In this document: positions 43,541 through 54,485 of the stretch, piece after piece
How the letters are laid out: every line of letters begins with the position of its first letter
How positions within the stretch are numbered: the stretch's first letter is position 1
Program-made: the position numbers and the translations under genes
The notes under the pieces: model-generated
The model's input: only the letters and a program-made list of their open reading frames with translations
What the model was told of the DNA's origin: nothing
The model's database searches: none
Assembly (NCBI GenBank): GCA_029204225.1
Contig: CM055100.1
Location: 11,178,769-11,242,768, forward strand
Source: Diphasiastrum complanatum
Lineage: Eukaryota; Streptophyta; Lycopodiopsida; Lycopodiales; Lycopodiaceae
Reading direction: 5' to 3'
DNA: 64,000 bases

Positions 43541-43998
43541 CTTAGAAACTCATTCCGACCCTTTTTGGTTGGAACCTTAGAAGCCCGTTCTGACCAAAAT
43601 GGGTCGGAACGTTCCGTTCCGAATGTTCCGGAACGTTCCTGGTCGGAACGATATTCATAAAAATTTAATTATTTTAATTATTCAATGAATTGAATCCTTT
43701 GTAAAGAAAACGTATTTTTCTAAAGAAAATTTAAGGGCATCGTTCCGGAACGGAACGCGTTCCAGAACGCATTCTGTTCTGGAATGGGCAACTAAGGTTG
43801 GAACATACTGTACATTCCGGAATCATGAATGTGCTGGGTCGGAACATTTCTTTTTTAAAACCAGAAAAAAATGAATATAAATTTTTGGTTGTTAAAAGAA
43901 TAGGAATTTAAAAAAAAATAAATTCTGGCCACGTTCCTGAACAGTCATCTTCCAGAATGCATTCTGGGACGCATTTCGTTCCGAAACGGTCAACTATG
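43541..43998. mobile_element. Non-autonomous hAT element 1 of a tandem pair
   Basis: It starts CTTAGAAACTCATTCCGACC and ends CGGTCAACTATG, flanked on both sides by GCTAGCAT (43533-43540 and 43999-44006). The inside is full of GGAACG/CGTTCC repeats. A second terminus-like copy, CTTAGAAGCCCGTTCTGACC, occurs at about 43576. No ORF. Confidence 0.7.
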
Positions 43999-44006
43999 GC
44001 TAGCAT

Positions 44007-44591
44007 CATAGATGCCCGTTCCGGAATGGAACGTGTTCAGGAACGCACTTGACCAAAATAATTTTTTTTTAAATATGTATTTTTTAAACAAAGGATTATG
44101 GCAAAAAGCGAATCTGTATCATTAAGCACCAGGCCTCCAATTCTTCGAATTTCACCAGAAGCTTGATGCACACATATATGGTCTTACTGCAATGCTCATC
44201 GCGGCCAAGCGCTCTGCAGTCAGTGTGAAGATAGACAAGGAATGGGCTTGAGCCTTGTAGGAGGGAGAGGTTTTAAGATTCGACACAGGTTCTCCAGTTC
44301 CATTAATAGCTTGCGTCATGCCCACACCAGATTGCTACCTGTGTCTGCAAGAGCATGAATTGTCTGTGGAGGAGTGGCCAGGATCCATACAAATCAGTAT
44401 TGTAGGAAGGATTGAGTGTGTTCTCTTCTGTTTCTGACTCTTCCTTTCAGGCTTTCTTGGTCAATTCATGAGATATTGGACGACCATAAATGTACACTCT
44501 GTTTTAATATCTGTTTCAGGCTTTATTACCTGTTTTTGTTATTAAAAAAGAAAAACGTTCCGACCCAAAAGGGTCAGAACGGGTTTCTAAG
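44007..44591. mobile_element. Non-autonomous hAT element 2 of a tandem pair
   Basis: It starts CATAGATGCCCGTTCCGG and ends GGGTCAGAACGGGTTTCTAAG, again flanked by GCTAGCAT (43999-44006 and 44592-44599). The right end is a near-perfect inverted repeat of the left end of element 1 (18 of 21 bases). Alternatively, 43541-44591 is one element with an internal copy of the target. Confidence 0.7.
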
Positions 44592-44599
44592 GCTAGCAT

Positions 44600-46084
44600 G
44601 TATAGCATTCACAAGACTAATAGAGAGAAATCTCAATACTCTATAACAAATCAATGGTTAACCAATACAAGAAGGCAAATGATCTGAGGTGAAAACTATC
44701 CTACATAGGGAGAAGTGCTTCTCTAGTTCCCGGTAATGAAAAGCCAAGGGACATTGGCAATGGGAAGCCATAGGCCAAAAGTCACAGAAGACGGTAGCCC
44801 CACTGGGCCATTGCCCATAACTAAAGCATATAACTAAAATTAGCCTAAAGGGCTGGAAAGGGATATATATTATGATGTAATTAGGCCTGTCAATAATGAC
44901 GAATATCGTTGAGGTCACCGCATGCTACAGCCAAACCCTGGATAAACACTAGCTTATGATGGTGGTGGCTCAGTGCCACTAACGATGCTCCGAAGGACCT
45001 TTCCAATAAGTAATAATCTCATTTTGAATTGCTAGTTATGAAAGTTTTCACCTTCAAACTTGTCAATCGAGAGCTTGTCCATACTAAAGAAACTTGGTTT
45101 TATAAGTGACGGTTCTTAGGAACAGATTTAGAAGGTGCGTTCACTTTTTGTGATATGCTCTAGAACTATAGAATACGTAAATGAAAAATTATATGAGTCC
45201 CGATCTGAACGACTACTGTTTCCAGCCAATTTGATTCGACCGGTTATAACCGAGTCGAACTGGCCAAGCCGGTTCAGATTGGAAAATGGTTCATGGAAAC
45301 TATATGGCTAACTAGTAGGTGCAGTTCTACTCAACAAACTGGAGTTCAATTCTACAACTCCATACACTTACCAATTTCCAAAATAGAGTGGAATACGAAA
45401 AAAATTACACTGCAGGAATGAGCAATTACTGGTAACTGAAGCAAGCTTAATCAACACTCCAAAGTGACAAAACTTAATCCTCATGAGGTTTGATTTCCTC
45501 TATTGGTAGCAATCCTTACTCAACACTCTAGGTTTTTTAATATTCAAGATTTGTCTCGGATGTCATTGAGAAGGCATGACAAGGAGTCACTAACTTGGCA
45601 TAGAAGTGCTGAGTACAATAGAACTCCCTAGATTTTGAAACCTACTATTGCTTCTAGTTTGTGTGTCTCCTACTACGGTTCCAATGGCTGTAGATTTTTT
45701 GAAAAAAAGGGTTTTTTGAATTTTTTCCAGGTTTCAACGTTCCGAAACACTCATTTCGGAACATCAATTCGATGCAACTCAGTGTCGAGAATATTTGCAA
45801 GTCAAGTTTACAAAGATGTATGGAACCGTGCCTCCATAACACTCCCGAACTGAAAAATTTTGCCCTCAATGCAATTTGCAAGAACAATTGCACATATTGA
45901 GGATAGAGATCAAAACATTAACGCTGAAAATTACCTTAAAAATCCATCAAAATGCAAGAGTTTGTGGGCTGTATATGTCCCAAAATCTATAAAAATTGAA
46001 TTGCCACCCCAGTACTAGTATTCAGAAACATGGTTTGCTGTAGTTTGTTGGAGAGAAGAAATTTTGAGCAGCCAGATATTTTTT
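44600..46084. other. Unassigned region with a palindrome
   Basis: No supported gene. An imperfect palindrome centred near 45244 (TTCGACCGGTTATAACCG then AGTCGAA) could form a hairpin, possibly the remains of an element end. At 45729-45760, ACGTTCCGAAACACTCATTTC resembles the hAT subterminal repeats at 43.6 kb. Confidence 0.3.
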
Positions 46085-46605
46085 ATCCTTTGCTTCATAA
46101 CCTTACAGTTGCTCCATGTAGACTTCTTACAAATGGCTATTGAGAAAGGACTCTTGATGTCCATCTGATGAACATCTTAATCAAAGTATATTGCCATTGC
46201 CTAGACAATTTTGATAGAAGTCATTTTCGACATGAGAGTGAATGTTTCATCATAGTCTAGCCCTTTGGCAACCAACCTTCCCTTATGCTTGTCTATTCTT
46301 CCATTTGCCTAGAACTTGGTCTTATAGACCCATTTGCAACCTATACATGAGTTTTCAAATATCGTTCCGCATAAGGGATTCGCACTCCGCTTGCATAGGG
46401 TCTTGTCATTCGTCCTTCGTCACTGCTTTGTGAAATGAACTAGGCTCGTTTGAATCTAGAATAGGAGTCATAACAAAAAAGTTAGTCTCTTGTCTCTTTT
46501 GATGTTCCTGATCACTACCTTCAATCCCTTCAAGAATTTGCCCCTCGATTGTTTGCCATTATCACCTTGATAACTTCTTAGTTGTGTTTATGTGCACATA
46601 AATGC
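46085..46605 (-). pseudogene. Ty1/copia RT remnant (left part)
   Basis: On the minus strand: EPSSFHKAVTKDEWQDPMQA, ECESLMRNDI, DETFTLMSKMTSIKIV, DVHQMDIKSPF and VYMEQLQGYEA. This is the start of copia reverse transcriptase with several stops. The sequence continues at 48603, on the other side of the inserted hAT element, as LVIDYYFKGIYVHINTTKK. Confidence 0.65.
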
Positions 46606-46613
46606 CTTTGAAG
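46606..46613. repeat. 8-bp target site duplication, left
   Basis: CTTTGAAG, repeated exactly at 48595-48602 on the other side of the hAT element. Confidence 0.92.
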
Positions 46614-48594
46614 CATAGAATAAATGAACCGTTAACAGTTCAGTACGGTTCTGAGAACCGTACAGTGAACCGTACGGTTCTCAGAATTTTTTTGCAGGAA
46701 CCGTGTGAACCGTGGCAGGTCATTAATTAATTAATTAATTAATTAATTTTTTTTGTCCCACCCCCAAAAACAGCCCAAAAAAATCCTAAAAATATGCCAA
46801 TTTTTTTTTCAGAAAAAGCAGATTTCTCCCTGGTTTAGATTATTTACTTCAAATTGTTTAATGGCCTTTTTAAGTACCCACCCCCAAAAATTGCCCAAAA
46901 GAAAGGCAAAAAAAAAAGCCAAAAAAGTTGAAAAAGTTACCCAAATTGATAAGAGAGAGAGGGAGACATAGAGAGGGGGAGGCTATCATAGTAAACCATA
47001 ATCCATTTCATCAGTGTACACAATGCACATCAACTAGCCATCCATCTGAAAAACAAGTGAGCTCTGTATATAATCTCGTCGTATAGAGCCCGCCACATAC
47101 GGCTGGGTTCTGACCTAAAAAAAATACAGTGTGAATGGAACAACATTGAACTAGACAATGTAGATGACATGTCCTCAAAATGGCTGTTTGGCATCCGGAT
47201 CATCAAAATCATCTAACTCATCCTCCTCTGTCACAGCCTGACTGAAGTCTTGTAAAACCTCTCCCTCAATCTATGTCCCTGACAAAGTGATGCGAGATGC
47301 ACCTCTGCCAACGAAAAGAACGAAAGCAAACGGGAGATTACGAATCAAACGAAGAAAAATCTTTCGCGTTGCCAGCTGGCAGCTCAGCGGGCTTCACGCC
47401 CAGCTGAAACGAGTAGCAACGACGGAGACTAACTAACTAGTTGATTAGCGTTAACTAGTCATGTGATTCGACGTTTAGCTATCTTGTAAACTCCACATAG
47501 TGGAGGTATAAACGATCCTCTCTGGATCATAACTAAGTGATGAGAATACAGAGATCTGTAAGAGACAGACAGAGACGTAGCGAATAGAGTAAGAAAGTAA
47601 AGACACCATAGTTGTGCATGAAAGTCTGCCAACAAGCAGAACACAGCGTAAGAGCAGAGTGTCAATCCGCCAACGAGCGAGACACTGACGATCTCGCTCC
47701 AAAACCAAACGGACAATATAGTCGCTCTATTTTCGTGTATCTCTTTGTCTTGTGCTGTGTGTCTTGATTGCTAGAACAAAATATGTTCCGTGATGCGTAG
47801 TCGAGTGTCTGGGATCCTGTAAGGGCTTCTGCACGAAAAGATAATTCAAAGAAAGAAAATTGTTCGCGAAAAGAGAGGGAGAAGACGAACACGAAACAGT
47901 CTCGCTTCTGCGACAGAGAGTGCTGACAAAACGAGCATGACAAAACCTACAGGACCATCCACGCGTCCCAGACCGAACGTTAGACCTAGTGAACTCGGGG
48001 TCTTGGTCTACCTCACCCCAGAGCTCAGGCATATCTCCAACAGGCATGGTGTGAGACGGTATAGGAAACAGGGAGTACAGAAGTGAAGTACAGAAGCAGT
48101 GCAAGAAAAGACAAATGCAAAAAACCTGATTTTTGGCTCCAAACAATACCCTAACCCATAAACCCTAACCTTCTCTCTCTAGATGAGCTGGTACAATCTC
48201 TCTCTAGGCTGTCCCAAACTCTATGATCTGAAATGCCTAAACCCTAAAAATAGACCTATTTGCATGAGGAAATGTCAAAAAACCTGATTTTTGAGCAAAA
48301 AAAACAACCCTACAACTAGACCCTAATTTTCTCTCTCTACAGAGGCCGCTACAGTCTCTCTCTACCCTGCCCTCTTCTCTCTCATCAATCTGAGCAGCCC
48401 TCTCTCTGAAACCAATGCGCCCTCTCTCTCAACCTCTACTTGCAAAAATGAGAAATGAGGGTAAAAAAACGAGCTATGAGGGGTTTTTGGGGGGAAAATT
48501 AGGATATCAATTAATTAATTTTTTTGGTGAACCGTACCAAAGAACCGTGGTACGGTTCCTGCCACGGTTCCCAGAACCCACCGTGGGTTCTATG
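46614..48594 (-). mobile_element. hAT DNA transposon, copy 2
   Basis: It starts CATAGAATAAATGAACCG and ends ACCGTGGGTTCTATG, flanked by CTTTGAAG on both sides. The ends share the AACCGT subterminal repeats and TTAATT tracts of copy 1. The right-hand ~675 bp (47920-48594) aligns with 3010-3697 of copy 1. The centre, about 47100-47910, is unrelated to copy 1. It is a derivative that could move only with transposase from elsewhere. Confidence 0.92.
47919..48047 (-). pseudogene. hAT transposase N-terminus, truncated BED finger (copy 2)
   Basis: From an ATG at 48047 the minus strand reads MPVGDMPELWGEVDQDPEF and WSCRFCHARFVSTL, the first half of the BED finger. The frame then runs into the unrelated central sequence, so the second zinc-ligand half (TRLKGHL in copy 1) is lost. 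Confidence 0.7.
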
Positions 48595-48602
48595 CTTTGA
48601 AG
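48595..48602. repeat. 8-bp target site duplication, right
   Basis: CTTTGAAG, identical to 46606-46613. Confidence 0.92.
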
Positions 48603-48760
48603 TAGTAGTCTATCACTAACAAAATGTGCAAAGAGGGTACATATTGACGATTGAGATTAAACTTTGAAGCCGAAAAAAACATCAAGAGCATCGAAATGCT
48701 AGAGGGTTGTGGGCTACCAAAATAGTGAAACTTTGCATAAGAAATGCACTTTGTTTCATT
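48603..48760 (-). pseudogene. Ty1/copia remnant (right part)
   Basis: Continuation of the copia fragment split by hAT copy 2. The minus strand reads FNLNRQYVP and LVIDYYFKGIYVHINTTKK across the insertion site, resembling the integrase-to-RT linker (GYSxxSKGYRVYxPxTKK). Confidence 0.45.
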
Positions 48761-48840
48761 TTATTGAATGGAGGAGATTTTGAGTAGAAAGACAAATCTA
48801 CTCAACTTGGGTTTGGGAGATGGTTTGAAGGGGGGCCCTA

Positions 48841-49454
48841 TGTTACGTATCTATATGCAAGTTGTGCTCAGTGGTGTGCTAGAGCTTGTGGCACTTAGAG
48901 AAGGTGCAAGACATGTCCCATAAGCAAAGTTCAGATGCATGACAGCCATATAAGCTCAAAGAAGACAATGTTCTGTGGTCCCTTGGTACTAGCCTCTTGG
49001 GGTCAAAGGAAAAGCAGGTGGCTAGGCGGTGGGGATGGGGTCGCACGTGCAACCCCGCAAGTGGCCTTTGTGCGTGCTCTCTTCTACTGGACCAGTTGTG
49101 CTACATTGTGTTGCCGACCTTTGACATGTTATCAGAGCCAAGTTGGGGTCTTGTATGAGCCTAGTGAGGGAAGTGTTTCACTGTGCTTGCTTGAGTGGGA
49201 ATGTTAGCATACTTGTTTGCAAGCTTGTGGCACCTAGAGAAGGTCCATGAAATGTCCCATAAGTAAAGTTCAGATTCATGACAGCCTCCATATAAGCTCA
49301 AAGTAGATAATGTTCCCTTGTTCCTTGGTACCAACCTTTTGGGGTCAAAGGAAAGGCAGGTGGCTAGTGGGATCTCACACGCGGCCCGCAAGTGCCCTTC
49401 ATGCGAGCTCGTCTACTAGACCAGTTGTGCTACTTGTGATGTCGAACTTTGACA
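48841..49454 (+). mobile_element. TRIM-like element: two short LTRs with primer-binding site and polypurine tract
   Basis: Two direct repeats, 48841-49126 and 49202-49454, each start TGTTA and end TTTGACA. They share blocks such as GGGGTCAAAGGAAA-GCAGG and ACCAGTTGTGCTAC. Directly after the first is TGTTATCAGAGCC, a primer-binding site with one mismatch. Directly before the second is purine-rich GAGTGGGAA. The internal part is only 75 bp. This is the plan of a terminal-repeat retrotransposon in miniature. The flanks (CCCTA and CCTTG) do not give a clean 5-bp duplication. Confidence 0.6.
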
Positions 49455-50744
49455 CCTTGGCAGGGTTTTGGGCCCCTTTTTGCCATATTCAAGCTACATT
49501 CAAGCAAGCGCCAATCCACCTAAGCCCTCAATAGACGTGGAACCAATTTTTTAGGGTTAAAAAATATTGTTTGCTCAAAAGCTTGAGTTATGGAAATCGG
49601 TCATTTCTTGGGGGTTTTGTCTAGGGTTGGAGAAATGATCGATGTCGGGAAACACATTTTTCCAATGCTATCGAAAGTTGTGTTTGAAGTTGAATCAATT
49701 GTTCTCAATCATCTATAAGCGCCAGTCTTATACTTTCCGTCTTCTAAGTTCTTTGAGTCCTACTTCAATATGCCACATTAGAGACCATTGGGACAACCAA
49801 CTATACGTGGATAGAGACTTGTTGATGAGAGACAAAGACGAGCTACTTAGAGGTTAGCTAGGTTTTAAACCACTTCTACAAATAGCTAGGATATAGTGAT
49901 ATAGATTAGATGTTTGGTTGATACACGTGTAGATCATGCCAATCCGTTGCTTCAAATGTCTAATCCTTCATCTACAACTGGACAACTGTATCTACAAATG
50001 AGACACAAGTACATGTTTCTATAGATGAGTTGATTATTTATGGATGAGACAAACTCAAATATCTTCATGTGACTCACATTGGATTCAAATGGGATGATGT
50101 TTTCTGTTTTGTAGCCACCCACCCCTCTATCTCCAATTTCTTGTTGTATCATCTTTTCAAATGCATATCTCCTATTTCATTTCTTGCTTTTTCCGTCACT
50201 TTTCCTTTCTTTCGTTCAAACATGTATTGACAATACACTTGCCATCGTTCATCTTCCATGCGTTCCTCTATGTTTACCTTTTGTTGATACACATCCAATT
50301 GTTCATATCACAAGTGTTCCCCGTTTATCCTTTCTTTGACAATTGAATATGAACATTATACCTTTTCATGTCTTTCTTTTCTCAATTCCTCACCCTCACT
50401 CGACAATCACTTTTGCTTCCAATTATATGTCATTTTCATTACCCTTTATTGTCCACCTTTATTCCTCATTAAATGTCCTTTTATCTACCAAGAACATATC
50501 CATTTTTTTGTTCTCCTTCGTCATTATCTACTTCTATTATGGTCATCTTTGTAGCAATTTAACAACTATTGCATGATTGTGCCACCTTACTGATTTCCAC
50601 AACTACGGATTATATTCACTAGCTAGGAAGAACTACTCATCATAACTTAGCATCAAACTTCATAGTATGCAGAAGAAGAGCAACATGTGTATAGGTTCAT
50701 GGCTTCGTTCCAATAACTCACAAGATTATGCTATTGGGATAACG
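49455..50744. other. Unassigned sequence
   Basis: No supported gene. A T/C-rich stretch at 50160-50570 gives overlapping phenylalanine-rich ORFs that look like composition artefacts. Confidence 0.3.
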
Positions 50745-51270
50745 TGTTTCTTGACTCTGTTTGGCCGAGAAATATGTTTCTCCCAACCTTGGAAAACAAT
50801 AGCTTCTTGAATGGGGACACACATTTTGTAGTTGGGAAATGTCTGTTTTCCATAGCTTGAGATGGTGGGAAAACTTTTTTTTTTTTCTATCTCAAACCAA
50901 TTTTGCAGCTCCTAGGAGCTTTGATTTAGGCAGCTCTTGCATGAATGTGACTTGAACCTGGCCAAAAGCAGATCAAATTCTTGCTGAGGGTCCTAGGAGT
51001 CACGACACTTTTTCAACATAAATCATTTCCCCAACCTCGAGAATTGACCCTTGAAATACAATAGCTTTCTAGGTGGGAGAACTTGTTTCCTCGTAGGGAG
51101 GGAAATGTCCATTTTCCATAACTTGGATGTTAGGGAAACGATTTTTTTTTCCTTATTGAAACTTATATGGCTACTAGGGGCTCTATTCAAGTAGCCCTTG
51201 CTTGAACGTGACCTGAAATTGGTGAAAGGGAGATGAGACCTTGTCAGGGTCCCTGCAACTCATCTTCTCA
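50745..51270. repeat. Diverged tandem duplication, unit about 250 bp
   Basis: 50760-51000 and 51015-51270 match in the same order: CCCAACCTTGGAA/CCCAACCTCGAGAA, AATAGCTT, GGGAAATGTC, TTTTCCATA, a poly-T run, CTAGGAGCT/CTAGGGGCT, CTCTTGCATGAATGTGAC/CCCTTGCTTGAACGTGAC and GAGGGTCC/CAGGGTCC. No coding content. Confidence 0.65.
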
Positions 51271-51296
51271 CCAAAGTTGTCTAGACCATCAGCCAA

Positions 51297-51590
51297 GAGA
51301 GTTTTGGAGTACATCAAAGGGACTTCAAGTTGTGGGTTGGGTACACTCATGATGGTGACCTTCAACTTCTTGAACTCATGACAAAAAAGAGTGTGGGTCA
51401 ACTAAGGGCTATACATTTAGGCTAGGTTCGGAGCTATTTCTTGGTGCAACAAGAAGCAACCTATATTGGCATTGTCATCTATAGAAGCTGAATACAGGCA
51501 ACTACAAGAGCTCCCTATAAGGTTGTTTGGTTGAGGTGACTACTTAAAGATGTTCAAATCATGCAAATGGGTCCTACTGTTATAAACAAT
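51297..51590 (+). pseudogene. Ty1/copia RNase H fragment
   Basis: The plus strand reads VLEYIKGTSSCGLGTLM, then after stops AISWCNKKQPILALSSIEAE and YRQLQELPIRLF. The ALSSIEAEYRxL motif with its Glu is the copia RNase H core. Confidence 0.7.
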
Positions 51591-52017
51591 GATCCAATAG
51601 AGATAGATCAAGCTTACAACAAGTATTCTACTCACAAGTAGAAGAGAACCAAAAATAATGAGATAGTCCAAGCCTTCCAATGTAATGCCACTTAGGTTCT
51701 ACATTCTCCACGATCTGCCTGCTATTTATAGCTGAAAGTGATGACTCTCTCTCTCCTCTCTCTAGAGTGATTTGGCCAAGCTTATCCAAAACTAGCCCTA
51801 AAATAGTCATATTGGCCAAAATTGCCAGATTAAGGCTAAAAATGAACTTTTAATGACTAAGTAACCAAATGAACTTGGACCCAACTTAAAAATGGTCATG
51901 TACTCTACTTTCACACGTGTGAACGAACCATGTGAAGTTTATTTGCTAATTTGGCCCCATTTAGGCTCGAATTGCCAAACTAACTAGTAAAGTAGAAAAC
52001 TAGTTGAGAATTTCACA
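51591..52017 (-). mobile_element. copia-2-like LTR fragment
   Basis: On the minus strand it begins TGTGAAATTCTCAACTAG at 52017. It contains the family's CACACGTGTGAA segment and a TATAAATA box (about 51733). Its 3' end is missing, where it meets the RNase H fragment of opposite orientation. Confidence 0.65.
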
Positions 52018-53215
52018 CTCCATAGCTAGGCCTACAATTGTCACAATGCAACCATGGCTCTGTTACAAGCATTGAAGTAATTTTTTTTAAGCCATTGTTT
52101 TGAGCTATGTTCATGAAATCATAGGTTTGGTTTCTACTCCAATGTCCTATCCCACCCAAGAATGTTCTATCTCCAAATCATCCTACTCCATATTACCTTT
52201 TTGACAATCACTACTGAATGATACATCTCTCAAAAGTTCAATCTTCAATTGAGTCAGAGTTCAGCTACACTTTGATAATTGTTCTGATCATTCTTTTCCA
52301 CTAGCCATCAGAGAAACATTGCATGTTTCTTTCATTGTCCAGTTATCTATGATTCTTTGTTAGCATATCTTCTTGTTTTTGTTTTCATCAACCTTCCCAG
52401 CATTATTGACTATTTTTTGCATTGTTCTAGCGATGATGAGGAGGCTTCTACATAAAAGTTTTTTCAATTCGTTGTCAAGACAATTCTGTGTGGTTGTTTT
52501 TAGCACCATATTCTTTTTGAGATAATGGACACTTGCATCTGCAACTGATCGTTTTAAGAATCCTTTCACAAATATTGTTTAGCATCAAAGGGGCCTACTA
52601 CAACTTCATGGCATTCTTAGTGTATACCCCAACCTTGGTGTCTATTTAGTTTGGTCAACACTTTAGGATCCTACATATTTTGTTATAGCATCAATTAGCC
52701 ATGTTGGTTTCATTGCTGACCTCATGTTGACAGTTGGTTTCATTCTTGATCAATACACATAGCTTGGAAGAGTTTTCTTTAGAAACAGTTTAGATTCACA
52801 TCATCATTCAGTGATCACCCTTAGAAACATCATTTTATGTCTTCCTTCATTTGTATTCTCAATTTGCAGCATCAACATCTTCATTTTAAGGTACCATTTT
52901 TCAGCATTTGATAACATTTGTTTCAACATCTTCATAACAGTGCAGACATTCACATTTGTGAAATGGGAAGAGTTATAGGCAAGTTATTAGGGCCAAGGAT
53001 ACCCCTTGGACCCTTGAGGGCCATAGTAGATGAGCTATCATTTGGATTCTTATGACCGATGGGGTAATAATACATCCAAAAATAGGCCCTAAGAAGTTGA
53101 ATGACCCACAGGTAGTTCTCAGAAGGCTATATATAGACTTATGAGCCTCATTGGTAGGTGAATATTCAGGAGCTTGGCATAATTAGGGATTCATCATTTG
53201 GTCATATATCAAAAG

Positions 53216-53216
<1 letters not shown>
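52018..53216. other. Unassigned sequence
   Basis: No supported gene, RNA or repeat. Confidence 0.3.

Positions 53217-53282
<66 letters not shown>
53217..53282. repeat. (CT)n microsatellite, about 32 units
   Basis: A perfect dinucleotide run, about 140 bp beyond the stop codon of the minus-strand gene at 53419. Confidence 0.97.
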
Positions 53283-53284
<2 letters not shown>

Positions 53285-53418
53285 TTTGGTCATAACTTGC
53301 AAATGACAATAGGAAGGACTACGCTCAAATAGAGAGAATAACAATGCTGTCTTCAAGGGGTGTCAAGAGGAAAGTTTATTGGGCAGAGTTTTCGTAAAGC
53401 ACCAAGGCCTCAGGGAGG

Positions 53419-54273
53419 TCACATTGTCTGTGAAGAGCCACAACCACAATACTGCTTTGGCATATACTTCATCCAAATGTGAGATAGTTGCAAGTTAGAT
53501 GGATGACCTTGCGATGTCCCCATAACAGTCGCTGATCTGATTTTCTTCCCTGCTGGAGTAACTTCTACTTTAAAGCTTGACTTCCGCTTCTTCTCAAACT
53601 GCAATAATGCATTAAGTTAGCCAGACAAAATGATTGTAGGTCAATGTGACATGTTAGTGATAGAACAGATACTATATATCTATTCATGACAATGTTCTTC
53701 TAGCTGCCAGAACCTTTATTCTTGGAAGTATTCAAAAGATTCAAACAGCATTTGTTTCAACCATCAACATAAAAAAGCAGTAAATTGAGCACAAGGATAA
53801 TTCACTCAGGGAATTGATTTCTGTTCAATGTTGAAAATAGAATAAGGCTATTGTCCACCAGCAACAGGCCCAACAAGATAACATCAATGAATTGTCGACG
53901 GTAAAGTATAGTGTTACCATAAATGCCTCTTTGCTTAAATCCTTCATCTACAACTGAATCATAATTGACTAACCAGCATCATTTCCACAGAAACAAGACT
54001 TTTTGAGTCGCAACTTCTTAAATGAGAGTGACATGCACTATGTCCACAGCTCTCAAAAAAAGTATGCATCATTATAATTCTGATAATTAGCTAAATGTTC
54101 AGAAAAAGTTCTACAGAATTGCTTTCCTTATGCATTGAGCAGATCAATCTAAAAGAAGCTAAAGAATATTACCTCATTGCCATTATCATCTTCATGTCCA
54201 CTTTTATTAGCATCCTTGTTTTTGTTCTCAATATTCTTTTCTAGTTTGAGTACAATACCCAGCTTCTTTTTTA
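53419..54273 (-). CDS. Two terminal exons of an unidentified gene
   Basis: Exon 1 (54273-54173, acceptor ATATGCAG, donor GAG/GTAATA) encodes KKKLGIVLKLEKNIENKNKD and ends HEDDNGNE. Exon 2 (53598-53419, acceptor TATTGCAG) encodes FEKKRKSSFKVEVTPAGKKI, RSATVMGTSQGHPSNLQ and WMKYMPKQYCGCGSSQTM, then stops. Phases fit (2 leftover bases, then phase 0). The protein tail is basic and lysine-rich and could be nuclear, but I recognise no domain. Gypsy-2 begins about 210 bp upstream of exon 1, so the 5' part of the gene is displaced or lost. Confidence 0.5.
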
Positions 54274-54485
54274 CTGCATATGTCTCTACCTTCTCCTTCA
54301 GCAAGATTGCACCTTTTTCAGCTCCAACATCTGTTACTTAAGAAATTAGCACTCACTATATTACCTACACTTCCCCTTCAATCAGTACAAGCAAGCCAAA
54401 AACTGTTTACTAAAACATTTATCAAGTTACTACTAAGCCAGATGGTCTCATTCAAGGTCAATTTAGAAGCAGCTCCAACTGATTT

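Noticed and set aside
49127-49142. Possible tRNA-Met gene from the TATCAGAGCC sequence
   Set aside because: Only the 3'-end complement is present, with no cloverleaf; it is a retroelement primer-binding site, as at 30150 and 62382.
50161-50576. Overlapping phenylalanine-rich ORFs
   Set aside because: They result from T/C-rich composition. No start context, no domain, no splice sites.
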